In this document: in pieces, positions 18,041 through 26,165 of the stretch
How the letters are laid out: every line of letters begins with the position of its first letter
How positions within the stretch are numbered: position 1 is the first letter of the stretch
Notes under the pieces: model-generated
What the model saw: the letters and a program-made list of their open reading frames with translations, nothing else
Told to the model about the DNA's origin: nothing
The model's database searches: none
Program-made: the position numbers and the translations under genes
Source of the DNA: Bacillota bacterium
GTDB taxonomy: Bacteria; Bacillota; Clostridia; Christensenellales; SZUA-584
Length of the DNA stretch: 64,000 bases
Assembly: GCA_023408075.1 (NCBI GenBank)
Contig: JAEYKW010000025.1
Coordinates: 1 to 64,000 of the forward strand
Reading direction: 5' to 3'

Positions 18041-18316
18041 ATGAACAAAACCGAATTAATTGAAGCCGTTGCCCAGAAATCCAATCTCACAAAGAAAGAC
18101 ACAGATGCTTGCCTTTCTGCTCTGATCGGCGTGATTACCGATACACTGAACAAAGGCGACAAAGTACAGTGGACAGGCTTCGGGTCCTTTGAATTAAGAG
18201 AGAGGGCCGCGAGAAAGGGCGTCAATCCGGCGACCGGCGCACAGATCGATATCGCCGCTTCCAGCGCTCCGGCTTTCAAACCCGGCAAAGCTTTTAAAGA
18301 CGCGGTCAGCAAATAA
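18041..18316 (+). CDS. hup: HU-family DNA-binding protein
   Basis: This small dimeric nucleoid protein bends DNA non-specifically. The 91 residues are typical: MNKTELIEAVA at the start, G-F-G-S-F-E-L-R-E-R-A-A-R-K-G in the beta arms, NPATG near the intercalating tip, and PAFKPGKAFKDAV at the end. GGAGG precedes the ATG. It follows mazG by 60 bases, an arrangement seen in many Clostridia, where yabO, yabP and yabQ often come next. Here those genes are not adjacent; yabP and yabQ lie about 7 kb away on the other strand. Confidence 0.97.
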   Translation: MNKTELIEAVAQKSNLTKKDTDACLSALIGVITDTLNKGDKVQWTGFGSFELRERAARKGVNPATGAQIDIAASSAPAFKPGKAFKDAVSK

Positions 18317-18331
18317 TACAATTGTTAAAAG

Positions 18332-18364
18332 AAAGCAGAGTGGATTCCACTCTGCTTTTTTTGT
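18332..18364 (+). terminator. Terminator after HU
   Basis: A strong stem (18332-18344 with 18346-18358, arm AAAGCAGAGTGG) is followed by TTTTTTT. It ends the flippase-mazG-hup unit. Confidence 0.9.
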
Positions 18365-18852
18365 ACATCTTGAGCAATGCCGGGAAGCTTTAAAAGACTT
18401 CAACTTTTGAGAGTAATACTTGATATTGATCTTCCCGCGTTATACTGTCTCCTTTGGAGAGGGCTGCGCAGAACGCGTGATGACAGCCTGTATAATTAAT
18501 GTCTCCTCAGTCGTCTGTCAGCAACAGCTTTTACCCAATGGGATGCCATCAATTCGCGCCAGCTCAATGCTGTAACCGGCAAGCTGCAGGGCACAGTCGG
18601 CAGTTCTTGCTTGCGGCTGCCGACTGTGCCCTGCTGTTTCGAAATTTCAGCGACACATCAGAGCGCGGAAGCAGCCGTCAATACAGCGTTCTTTATGAAT
18701 CAGCACTTACTCACGTACACCTCCGGCTGTGCCTGAAAAAGAGAGCTTGCCCGTTTATGAAAGTTCAAGTGATCATCATTTGCCGGTGAACCGTTATAAT
18801 AGCAAGTAAACAAGCATTTTATATTTTTTTAACAATATTTTTAATATGGCAA
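18365..18852. other. Gene-free region with a long inverted repeat
   Basis: About 490 bases hold no convincing gene. One plus-strand ORF (18499-18789) has no ribosome site and a composition unlike a protein. The stretch is not AT-rich, unlike most intergenic regions here, and contains an 18-bp perfect inverted repeat plus shorter ones. It may encode a structured RNA or be a decayed mobile element. Confidence 0.5.
18586..18634. repeat. 18-bp perfect inverted repeat
   Basis: Arms at 18586-18603 and 18617-18634 (GCAGGGCACAGTCGGCAG and its exact complement) enclose a 13-base loop. No T-tract follows on either strand, so it is not an ordinary terminator. The arms are GC-rich. It was not recognised as a known riboswitch, 6S, SRP or RNase P RNA. 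Confidence 0.85.
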
Positions 18853-18861
18853 TGCTATAAT
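18853..18861 (+). promoter_or_regulatory. Extended -10 promoter of the acyltransferase gene
   Basis: TGCTATAAT is an extended -10 element 25 bases before the GTG start. The -35 region is poor. Confidence 0.5.
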
Positions 18862-18885
18862 GTTAGCAAACAAAAGGAGCTTGAC

Positions 18886-20079
18886 GTGAGTATAGACAGG
18901 CAGCCGCCGGTGCATCGTTTCATAATTGCTTTTCTTCTTGGTTTGTTTAAAGCCACTTACGGCCTTTATTTAAGGCTTTACTACAGGCTCCGCTGCCATA
19001 ACAAAAGCGTCGTTCCCCAAAAAGGCCCTTACCTGCTGCTCGCAAACCACTGCAACAACTTTGACGGCTTGTTTCTTCAATATTATATCAACAGGCCGAT
19101 AAACTTTGTGGTCACGGATGCGATGTTTAAAAAGAAAACGCTCGGCAGGCTTATGTCTTTCGTCGGCTATATCCCCAAGCGCAAGCACGTTGCGGACGGC
19201 GGCGCCATTCGGCAGATTATCCGAACGGCTCAGCAAAATGGCATCATCGGCATTTTCCCGGAGGGCGGGCGCAACTGGGATGGAAAAACAGGTTCTATCT
19301 CCCCCGCCACCTTTCGCCTGGCGAAGATGCTGAACATCCCGGTGGTCACCGCCTGCATCAAAGGCTCACACCTCTCGCAGCCCCGCTGGGCGGAAACCAA
19401 ACGGCGCGGCATCGTGGAGATTGACTTTCAGATTCATTTTGCAGACGGCCGTATACCCGGTATCGAGGCTGCCGGTGATACAATAAAAAAAGCGCTGGCG
19501 CACAATGAAGCCGTGTGGCAGGAAGAGAGGCCTGTCCCGTTTAAAGGGAAATCGCTGGCCAAGGGCCTTGACCGTCTGCTGTTTACCTGCCCGGCCTGCA
19601 AACGTATCGGCACGATGAGTTCCACCGACGACCGCTTGATTTGCCAGACATGCGCCGCCTCTTACCGGCTGGATGCTTACGGCTTTTTATATGCGGTGAA
19701 CGGCTCGCTGTGCTCGAAAAGCATTCCCGACATAAGCGACTGGCAGCAAGAATTGCTGGCTGAACGGTTTTTCCACGCGGACAGCGAAACGGTTTTGCTG
19801 GCCGATGAAAACGCAAGCCTTTTTTGTGCAAAAGCAGCGGACCAGCCATTTACGCCCGAAACGCAAGGAACGCTTATTCTCACAAAACAAAGCATGAGCA
19901 TTGGCGGCCGCGTTTTTGAAACAGCCCGTATACAAGGTGTTTCGGTTTATTTTAAGAGCCATCTGGAATTTCGCTATGACGGGCTGGATTACCGGATTGG
20001 GTTTAAAGAAGAAAATGTTTCGGCATACAAATGGAACTGCGCGCTCGACGCGCTGAAAAAACAACAACAGGAGATTTAA
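18886..20079 (+). CDS. PlsC-family acyltransferase with C-terminal zinc ribbon
   Basis: The N-terminal half is a 1-acylglycerol-3-phosphate acyltransferase-type domain that would acylate lysophospholipids at the membrane. The catalytic N-H-x4-D motif is NHCNNFD (54-60) and the phosphate-binding FPEGGRNWDG is at 124-133. A second part, not usual for PlsC, follows: a four-Cys zinc ribbon (C235, C238, C253, C256) and about 140 residues that end like a PH-type beta domain. The 397-residue length reflects this addition. The start is GTG with GGAG upstream. It is followed after 3 bases by the symporter gene, so the two are co-transcribed. Confidence 0.85.
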   Translation: MSIDRQPPVHRFIIAFLLGLFKATYGLYLRLYYRLRCHNKSVVPQKGPYLLLANHCNNFDGLFLQYYINRPINFVVTDAMFKKKTLGRLMSFVGYIPKRKHVADGGAIRQIIRTAQQNGIIGIFPEGGRNWDGKTGSISPATFRLAKMLNIPVVTACIKGSHLSQPRWAETKRRGIVEIDFQIHFADGRIPGIEAAGDTIKKALAHNEAVWQEERPVPFKGKSLAKGLDRLLFTCPACKRIGTMSSTDDRLICQTCAASYRLDAYGFLYAVNGSLCSKSIPDISDWQQELLAERFFHADSETVLLADENASLFCAKAADQPFTPETQGTLILTKQSMSIGGRVFETARIQGVSVYFKSHLEFRYDGLDYRIGFKEENVSAYKWNCALDALKKQQQEI

Positions 20080-20082
20080 CAC

Positions 20083-21480
20083 ATGGGTACTGAAGGTGGC
20101 TGGGATTCCGTTTTACAATTCGGGTTTCTTTTTGCGCTGCTCGGCGTGTCGCTGATTATCAAGTCGGTAATACCTTTTTTCAGCCGTCATCTGGTGCCGA
20201 CGGCATTGTTTGGCGGTTTCCTCGGCCTGCTGCTTGGTCCGGAGATACTCGGTGTGATACCTTTTGACCAGAAAATGCTTGAGAATATGGTCTATCATTT
20301 TATGGCCATCGGCTTTATTGCGATGGCATTAAAAAAGCGCAGCCGAAAATCCAGTGAGAATATCACCAACACCGGATTCGCAATCGTGAACACATATATA
20401 TGGCAGGCTGCTTTGGGGCTTGGCATCACGCTGCTGTTATTCTTTACAGTGATGCCGGAGCTTTTTCCGGATTTCGGGCTGCTGCTGCCATTATCCTACG
20501 CTCAGGGTCCCGGGCAGGCTTTTTCCACCGGACGATCTTTCGAGATGCTTGAACCCGCCTCCAAAGCGCTTGCCAACGGCGGCAACATCGGCCTCACCAT
20601 GGCAAATCTCGGCTTTCTGTGGGCCATCATCGGCGGTATACCGTTTATGTACTTCATGAGAAAAATATACAAAAAAGATAAATCTGCAGGCGTTTCGTCT
20701 TCCGAGACCACAACAGACATTTCCCCCGATGTACAGGAGCATACGAGCCGGGTGCCCATCACGCATTACCTTGACGATTTAACCATACAGGCGGTGCTAA
20801 TCGGCGTCTGTTATCTGCTGACATACCTGCTCTTGCTCGGCCTTGAGGCGCTGCTCGGCTCTCAGAGCACGCTGATGAAGCTCTTCTGGGGATTCCAGTT
20901 CCTGTTCGGCACGCTGATTGCCATGATTGCGCGCATCATATTTAATAAGCTTTATAAAAAGGGAGTCATCCATCACGACTATGCCGACAATTATCTGCTG
21001 CAGCGTATCTCCTCCACGGCTTTCGATATCATGATCGTCGCTTCCGTATGCGCCGTTTCCTTGAGTGTGCTTTCGCAGTATCTGGTTCCCGTCATGATCC
21101 TCTCAACAGTCGGCGGAATATTCACGATGATTTATTCGGCAAAAATGGCCAAATGGATATACAGAGAAGAAAAGATGGAACACGCGGTGGCGCTGTACGG
21201 TATGTGGACGGGTACCGTGGTCACGGCGATGGCTCTGCTTAAAGAGCTTGACCCTGACGGCAAAACGAGCGTGCCCGAAAGCCTCGTACTCGGCAGCGGG
21301 TTCGGTGCGATCATCGGCATACCGCTCATGATGGTCATCAGCATTCCGGTATCGGCCTGGGTGGACGACAAGCCGTGGCTTTATATCGTCACATTTGCCA
21401 TATTCGCGGTTTATTCCGCCGTATGCCTGTTTGGTATCAAATTCAGCAAAAAGATGTATGCCAGAAAACGAAATAACTGA
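20083..21480 (+). CDS. Sodium/glutamate symporter-like membrane transporter (ESS family)
   Basis: The 465-residue protein has about twelve hydrophobic segments arranged in two halves. It resembles GltS-type sodium/glutamate symporters, with the family feature SYAQGPGQAFSTG in the first half and a matching region in the second. Differences from GltS are large enough that the true substrate is uncertain. GGAG precedes the ATG. It sits between an acyltransferase and a sugar-type transporter gene, all in the same direction and closely spaced. Confidence 0.75.
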   Translation: MGTEGGWDSVLQFGFLFALLGVSLIIKSVIPFFSRHLVPTALFGGFLGLLLGPEILGVIPFDQKMLENMVYHFMAIGFIAMALKKRSRKSSENITNTGFAIVNTYIWQAALGLGITLLLFFTVMPELFPDFGLLLPLSYAQGPGQAFSTGRSFEMLEPASKALANGGNIGLTMANLGFLWAIIGGIPFMYFMRKIYKKDKSAGVSSSETTTDISPDVQEHTSRVPITHYLDDLTIQAVLIGVCYLLTYLLLLGLEALLGSQSTLMKLFWGFQFLFGTLIAMIARIIFNKLYKKGVIHHDYADNYLLQRISSTAFDIMIVASVCAVSLSVLSQYLVPVMILSTVGGIFTMIYSAKMAKWIYREEKMEHAVALYGMWTGTVVTAMALLKELDPDGKTSVPESLVLGSGFGAIIGIPLMMVISIPVSAWVDDKPWLYIVTFAIFAVYSAVCLFGIKFSKKMYARKRNN

Positions 21481-21508
21481 TATAATGATATAACTTTTGG
21501 GGGGATGT

Positions 21509-23044
21509 ATGGGGAATAAACTCAGTTCAAAAATAAAAATCGGCTACGGAGTCGGGACGCTTTCTTATGGCATTCCTTTTCAGCTCGTCTCCGCTTGCTT
21601 TGTTTTCTACGCCACCATGGTGCTCGGCATATCGGGCGCACTGACAGGGCTTTTGGTTTCCATCAGCACCATATGGGACGCGGTGACCGATCCGGTCATG
21701 GGCTATATTTCCGACCATACCAACAATAAGATTTTCCTCGGCCGACGCTTGTTTTATGTGTTGATCGGCGCAGTTGGACTCGCACTTTGCACCATGCTGC
21801 TGTGGCAGGTAAGCCCGGAGCTTCCGTATATCACAAAAGCGGTGCTGCTTGGCTCGCTGCTGATACTTCTTAAAACGTTCTCGACGATATACACCACGCC
21901 TTACATGGCTCTCGGTGCCGAGCTTTCCAGCGATTATTCCGAGAGAACAGCGGTTCAGTCTTACCGGACCGCATTCTTTTTCCTGGGGTTCATGTTCCCG
22001 ACGATTCTGGGGATGGCTGTATTTTTCAAGCCGACACCTGAGTTTGCGGACGGGCAGCTTAACCCACAGGCATACGCGTCGCTTGCGCTTGTGATAGCCA
22101 TCATCACGCTTATCTGTGCTGCTGTCTGTATCGCGCTGACTTTAAAACATCAACCGCCCGTCAGTGCCCCGCCGACAAAGAAGAAAAACGCGATTATCGG
22201 GGTATTCAAGGAAACCGCAGAAGCGTTAAAATGCAACGATTTTCGCAATGTGAGCCTCGGTCTGCTTTTCGTGAATATGGCAATGAGCATTGTGGGCGCT
22301 ATCGGCATGCACATCTTTACATATACCTTCGGCCTCAAGTCCGGCCAGATTGCGATTGTTTTCGGGGCGCTTTTCGTCATGGCTCTTGTCGCTCAGCCCG
22401 TATGGCTCTACCTCGCTAATAAATACGAGAAAAAAACAGCGCTTAAGGCCAGCCTGATTATCAATATCGGCGTAACCGCTTTGTTCTTTGTGTATGTTAT
22501 GGCAAACGAATGGGTATCGGCGCACTTTATTTCGGTTGTACCGCTCGCTATGCTGACCGGGTTCTCAATCGGCGGCAGCATCGCGCTTCCGTATTCGATG
22601 ATTACCGACACCATTGATAAAGACGCTTATTATTCGGGCACACGCAAGGAAGGCGTATTTTACGGCTGTGCCACGTTCATGTTTAAACTCTCGCAGTCTG
22701 TTGCCGCCATATTTGCCGGTACAATGCTCGATATCATCGGTTTTAAAAAAGGTGTCGATCTGCCGCAGCTCAAAATACAGATTGATCAATTACAGACAGA
22801 GCTGGATCAGCTTTTGGGTATCGGACAAGCCACCCCTCAAATAGATCAGCTCCACGAACAAATTGCGCAAATGACCGCCCATATCAGCCACGAATCGTCT
22901 GTTTATTTGCAGCTTGGCCTCATACTCCCGGTGGGGTTTCTGATTTGCTTTGTGCTCGCGCTGGTTTTTGTGAACAAGTATACGCTCAACAAGGACAAAG
23001 TGGCACAGTTTCAGTCCGGCATTAACACGAAGTCGCCTGAATAA
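21509..23044 (+). CDS. GPH-family (MelB-like) sugar:cation symporter
   Basis: This twelve-segment membrane transporter of the major facilitator superfamily (511 residues) matches the glycoside-pentoside-hexuronide:cation symporters. The cation-binding motif D-A-V-T-D-P-V-M-G-Y-I-S-D lies in the first membrane region. An insertion of about 60 residues near the end, rich in Gln and Leu (QIDQLQTELDQLL), looks like a coiled coil and is unusual for MelB. The ATG at 21509 was chosen for the GGGGGGA site; an upstream in-frame TTG has none. Its 3' end overlaps the convergent Ppx gene by 23 bases. Confidence 0.85.
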   Translation: MGNKLSSKIKIGYGVGTLSYGIPFQLVSACFVFYATMVLGISGALTGLLVSISTIWDAVTDPVMGYISDHTNNKIFLGRRLFYVLIGAVGLALCTMLLWQVSPELPYITKAVLLGSLLILLKTFSTIYTTPYMALGAELSSDYSERTAVQSYRTAFFFLGFMFPTILGMAVFFKPTPEFADGQLNPQAYASLALVIAIITLICAAVCIALTLKHQPPVSAPPTKKKNAIIGVFKETAEALKCNDFRNVSLGLLFVNMAMSIVGAIGMHIFTYTFGLKSGQIAIVFGALFVMALVAQPVWLYLANKYEKKTALKASLIINIGVTALFFVYVMANEWVSAHFISVVPLAMLTGFSIGGSIALPYSMITDTIDKDAYYSGTRKEGVFYGCATFMFKLSQSVAAIFAGTMLDIIGFKKGVDLPQLKIQIDQLQTELDQLLGIGQATPQIDQLHEQIAQMTAHISHESSVYLQLGLILPVGFLICFVLALVFVNKYTLNKDKVAQFQSGINTKSPE

Positions 23045-23936
23045 GGCCGAGCTTGAATTTGAGATACCCTTCCTGATTGTCGCTGTCGCTGACGGTTACC
23101 GTTTGCGCTCCTACGGCTTTCATAAATTCCACAAAAAGAATCGCGCCGAACACAATCACGTCGGCCTTTTTTTCCGGCAGCCCGTTTATCTGCTTGCGCT
23201 GCTCCGCAGTTTTGCTTTTGAGCATATCGCAAAGCGCCGCCGCACGCTCCAACGTGATCACATGCCCCTGCACGTGCGCGGCTGAATACTCCGCCAAATC
23301 AAGGTCGAGCATCGCGAGCGCTGTGGCCGTGCCGCCGATGCCGGTGCAGACGTATCTGCCGATTTGGGGCACGCCGGAAAACGTCTTCGCGGCGTGCGCA
23401 TGCGCCTCAATAAATGCCTGCGGGTCCGCATCGTCGCCGCCCGGGAACATCTGCAGCATGCGCACCGTGCCGATTTGAAAGCTGTGCCGGAAGCCCACAT
23501 CGGCAAGGCTGCCCTGCATCACCTCGGTGCTGCCGCCGCCGATATCAAACATGCAGCCTTTTCCGTCAATGCTGCCCGCAAACCCGAGCAGCGCTTCCCT
23601 GTCGCCCGATATAATATCGATTTTTACACCGCATTCTTTTTTGATAAAATCAACAAATGCATCGCGGTTCTCCGCGTCGCGAATCGCGCTGGTGCCGAAT
23701 GCGAAAAAATCTTCGTTATTGACGCCGTATTGCCCGCTGATGCTCAAAAAATCATTGAGCGCGTCTTTCGCGCGTTCCATGGCCGCGGGTACAATGACCC
23801 TTTTACCGACCATCCCCTCGCCCATGCGTATCAGCCTGAGCGTTTTATATTCCGCAATAATTTGATGATCCTGCACATGGGCGATCATCAGCCGCGCCGA
23901 GTTTGTCCCTAAATCCACCACCGCATATTTTCTCAT
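23022..23936 (-). CDS. Ppx/GppA-family phosphatase
   Basis: The protein belongs to the actin-fold exopolyphosphatase / guanosine pentaphosphate phosphatase family, which degrades polyphosphate or pppGpp. The 304-residue single-module form shows AVVDLGTNSARLM at the start, FGTSAIRDAENR, ISGDREALLGF and FDIGGGSTEVMQG. The long C-terminal HD domain of E. coli Ppx is absent, as in many Clostridia. The ATG at 23936 was chosen for the GAGGA site; an upstream in-frame start at 23978 is less likely. Substrate preference cannot be told from sequence. It is convergent with, and slightly overlaps, the MelB-like gene. Confidence 0.88.
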   Translation of the reverse strand: MRKYAVVDLGTNSARLMIAHVQDHQIIAEYKTLRLIRMGEGMVGKRVIVPAAMERAKDALNDFLSISGQYGVNNEDFFAFGTSAIRDAENRDAFVDFIKKECGVKIDIISGDREALLGFAGSIDGKGCMFDIGGGSTEVMQGSLADVGFRHSFQIGTVRMLQMFPGGDDADPQAFIEAHAHAAKTFSGVPQIGRYVCTGIGGTATALAMLDLDLAEYSAAHVQGHVITLERAAALCDMLKSKTAEQRKQINGLPEKKADVIVFGAILFVEFMKAVGAQTVTVSDSDNQEGYLKFKLGLIQATSC

Positions 23937-24044
23937 CCGATTCCTCACTTTTTGCTGCTTTTTATTATCATCTGTCATTTTTGAACATCATATTATATCG
24001 CCGATGGCTTGTACCAGCAAGATAAAGTGTCGGCGCAATGCAGC

Positions 24045-24083
24045 GCAAAAATAAAGAACTCATTCGAAATTGAACAAGTTCTT
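24045..24083 (-). terminator. Terminator after divIC
   Basis: A 7-bp stem (24054-24060 with 24077-24083, arm AAGAACT) is followed on the minus strand by TATTTTTG, just past the divIC stop codon. Confidence 0.6.
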
Positions 24084-24109
24084 AACCTGTCAGTATGCTT
24101 TCTGCAAAT

Positions 24110-24490
24110 TTATGGCTCTGGCGTCTGCTGCTCAGACGGTGACTCCGACGGGGATTCCGACGGTGATTCGGATGGCCCCTCCGGCGGCGACTCCGATGGC
24201 TGCTGTGACGGCTGCTCAGACGGCGTCAATATATATTCATCACCGTAAACAAAGCCGAACTTCTCCCGCGCTTCGTTCTCGATATAATCCTGTGTCGCCA
24301 TGTATTCTTTTTTATGTTCAAGCCTTTGAAGCTCGGTCTGCGTGAGCTCATATTTCGCGTTTAACCCCTCTTGGTCTTTAAGCAGAGCGTCGATATCCGC
24401 CTGCTGCAGGAAAAACGAAACGCCTACATAAGCCAAAAAGAGAGATAAGAGCAACAGCTTGAACTTAAGCTTTACCTTTCTCTTCCTCAT
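24110..24490 (-). CDS. divIC: Septum formation initiator DivIC/FtsB-like, with a Ser-Pro tail
   Basis: This bitopic membrane protein belongs to the division complex, with one TM helix (about 10-28) after a basic N-terminus and then a coiled coil (about 30-65) ending in ENEAREKFGFVYGDE, the usual conserved block. Length is 126. The odd part is a C-terminal tail of about 36 residues built on a PSES/PSEQ repeat rich in Ser, Pro and Glu, encoded by degenerate DNA repeats at 24122-24232. It would lie outside the cell. Upstream on the same strand are yabQ and yabP, the order seen in Bacillus. Confidence 0.88.
   Translation of the reverse strand: MRKRKVKLKFKLLLLSLFLAYVGVSFFLQQADIDALLKDQEGLNAKYELTQTELQRLEHKKEYMATQDYIENEAREKFGFVYGDEYILTPSEQPSQQPSESPPEGPSESPSESPSESPSEQQTPEP
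24122..24232. repeat. Degenerate tandem repeat encoding a Ser-Pro tail
   Basis: About nine imperfect copies of a 12-base unit like GGTGACTCCGAC encode the PSES repeat at the end of DivIC. Third bases vary, so it is under protein-level constraint or old. It is not a CRISPR array: there are no spacers. Confidence 0.75.
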
Positions 24491-24618
24491 ATATCCTCAC
24501 AAAATGACCCGGATGTTTTAACATCTCTGTTTCATATTTAAACCGAATTTCACCGGTTAAACATCTTAAGTGTATTTTCGACGCCTTGCCGGTGATTCCT
24601 GTGCCTTTTCATAATCTC

Positions 24619-24954
24619 TCATTTATCGTGGTTTTTTCTGTTGGATGACCATTTGCTCAGCTTCCGCGCGAGGTACGACAGGAAAGGCGAGATACCCGCC
24701 ATATACAGCGCAAAGCCAAGCACAAAGCCGATAAACGTATACAGCCGCAGTTCCCCCGCGTTGGCGGCGTACATCACAGCCACCACAATGGCCCCGAGCG
24801 TAATGATGAACATGGTGTCGAGCAAGGCCGTCACCCAGCGCCCGGTTTTAAACGACTTTCGGATACCCCGGTAAATGTCGTAAGCGAACCCCGAGATCAT
24901 GCCGCCGTACAACGTAATCAGAAAGATATAAATTTGAGGAACCGTCGTTTCCAT
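24619..24954 (-). CDS. yabQ: Spore cortex biosynthesis protein YabQ
   Basis: This small membrane protein (111 residues, about three TM helices) of the YabQ family is needed for cortex formation around the forespore in Bacillus. Family features are visible: an N-terminal TM, GMISGFAYDIYRGIRK, then two more helices and a basic end. It begins 8 bases after yabP and precedes divIC by 128 bases. Its presence is one of the clearest signs that the organism makes endospores. Confidence 0.9.
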   Translation of the reverse strand: METTVPQIYIFLITLYGGMISGFAYDIYRGIRKSFKTGRWVTALLDTMFIITLGAIVVAVMYAANAGELRLYTFIGFVLGFALYMAGISPFLSYLARKLSKWSSNRKNHDK

Positions 24955-24962
24955 AATGCCAC

Positions 24963-25262
24963 CTACCTGAACATCTTGGAAAACATGCCGCGCTTTGTTC
25001 TCTGCTCCTCATGATCTGCGTAATCGATGCTTTGTATTTTTCCTTCCACCACCAGCTGGCCGTCTTCGAGATTGAGCTTGTTGATATGCAGGTCTTCTCC
25101 CGTCACCGTGATGAATCCGTGATTGGTCAGCAGTATGATTTCAACTTCGTTAAAGCTGTCCACATCCTCAACGGCGGTGATGATGATTTTCTCGCGCGAA
25201 TCAATCACAACCTTGTGCGGCGCGTTGTTGACCGGTTTTTCCCGTGGTTCTTCTATATACAT
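24963..25262 (-). CDS. yabP: Sporulation protein YabP
   Basis: The 99-residue protein of the YabP/YqfC family is made in the mother cell during sporulation. It begins MYIEEPREKPVNNAPHKVVI and shows R-E-K-I-I-I-T-A-V-E-D-V, F-N-E-V-E-I-I-L-L-T-N-H-G and the typical G-E-D-L-H-I-N-K-L-N-L-E-D-G-Q stretch. The ATG at 25262 follows AAAGGAG. A longer frame upstream to 25472 has an unlike composition and was not used. It is the first gene of the yabP-yabQ-divIC unit. A sporulation-sigma promoter is expected upstream but not confidently seen. Confidence 0.92.
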   Translation of the reverse strand: MYIEEPREKPVNNAPHKVVIDSREKIIITAVEDVDSFNEVEIILLTNHGFITVTGEDLHINKLNLEDGQLVVEGKIQSIDYADHEEQRTKRGMFSKMFR

Positions 25263-25339
25263 GGCAATACTCCTTTGCGTAACGTGCATATCAAAATATA
25301 TGCAGCCGCAAAGCCATGTATACTTTTCACAACAAAAGT

Positions 25340-26155
25340 CTATTTGACAAGCAGTGAAGGTTTGAAATGTTTGTCCGGCATGGAATAGGGTTTCCCCTCT
25401 TTTTGAACATCCCGTGCGCGTCCGTAAAAAGTGATGGCATTTGCAGGACAAAAGGAATAGCACCGCAGGCACTGTGCGCAGTGCCCCGCAAACTCCGGCA
25501 CCGATTGTATTGTGATATTATGAACCGGGCAAAGGCTCTCGCAAAGGCCGCAGTGTGTGCACCGCGTTGCGTCTACGCCGACCTTTTTTTGCGCCGCGCC
25601 CTGATACAGGCGGTATGGCCCGCGCTGAACGAGCCCGAGCAGCAGGCTGTAGCGCCCTTTGATGCGCGCCCTGTCCATCAGCAGCCGCCGCACATAGTCC
25701 TCCACCTGCGTTTCGGCTTTGGATATAATCTTTTTGATGCTTTTTTCGTCCGGCGTACCCAAAAAGCCTTTGAACATGCTCATGTTGGACGGCATCGTGA
25801 AATGCTCGGCGGTATCCACAATGAGGCCTTTGGCCTTGAGGCGTTTATGCGCCGTCCACGCACCGTCTCCCGAAAACCCCATCTGTGTGCAGAACAAATG
25901 AACATGCTTTCCCTTTTCGTTAACCGGCAGCGCATCAATGAAGCGCTTCACGGGCTCCGGCAGATCGGAGCCGTATACCGGCCAGCCAAACAAAACAAGA
26001 TCGGCAGTTTTTATCCACCAATCCGCTTTTTTGGGCGTCAGCGTATCGATAGAAACAGCCGATGCGTTGATGTTGCCCGCATCGAGGTGTCTGATAATAC
26101 GATCCGCCACCCACCATGTATTGCCCGTGCCGCTGAAGTAAAAAACAACCGCCAT
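25340..26155 (-). CDS. Flavodoxin-ferredoxin fusion (EFR1-type)
   Basis: This cytoplasmic electron carrier has an N-terminal flavodoxin-like domain (about 1-170; SGTGNTWWVADR is the FMN phosphate loop) and a C-terminal two-[4Fe-4S] ferredoxin domain (CTHCGLCESLCP and CAQCLRCYSFCP). It follows the pattern of EFR1-family proteins, common in anaerobic Clostridia. Length is about 271. The start is at or next to the ATG at 26155; a second ATG lies two codons earlier at 26161. It begins a few bases past the prfB stop, so it is probably in the secA-prfB operon. The partner enzyme is not shown. Confidence 0.88.
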   Translation of the reverse strand: MAVVFYFSGTGNTWWVADRIIRHLDAGNINASAVSIDTLTPKKADWWIKTADLVLFGWPVYGSDLPEPVKRFIDALPVNEKGKHVHLFCTQMGFSGDGAWTAHKRLKAKGLIVDTAEHFTMPSNMSMFKGFLGTPDEKSIKKIISKAETQVEDYVRRLLMDRARIKGRYSLLLGLVQRGPYRLYQGAAQKKVGVDATRCTHCGLCESLCPVHNITIQSVPEFAGHCAQCLRCYSFCPANAITFYGRARDVQKEGKPYSMPDKHFKPSLLVK

Positions 26156-26165
26156 ATGCATAAGG

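Noticed and set aside
18499..18789. 96-codon plus-strand frame after HU
   Set aside because: No ribosome site, odd composition, and it runs through the 18-bp inverted repeat.
24122..24232. Possible CRISPR-like repeat
   Set aside because: The repeats are 12 bases, contiguous and coding for PSES; there are no spacers.
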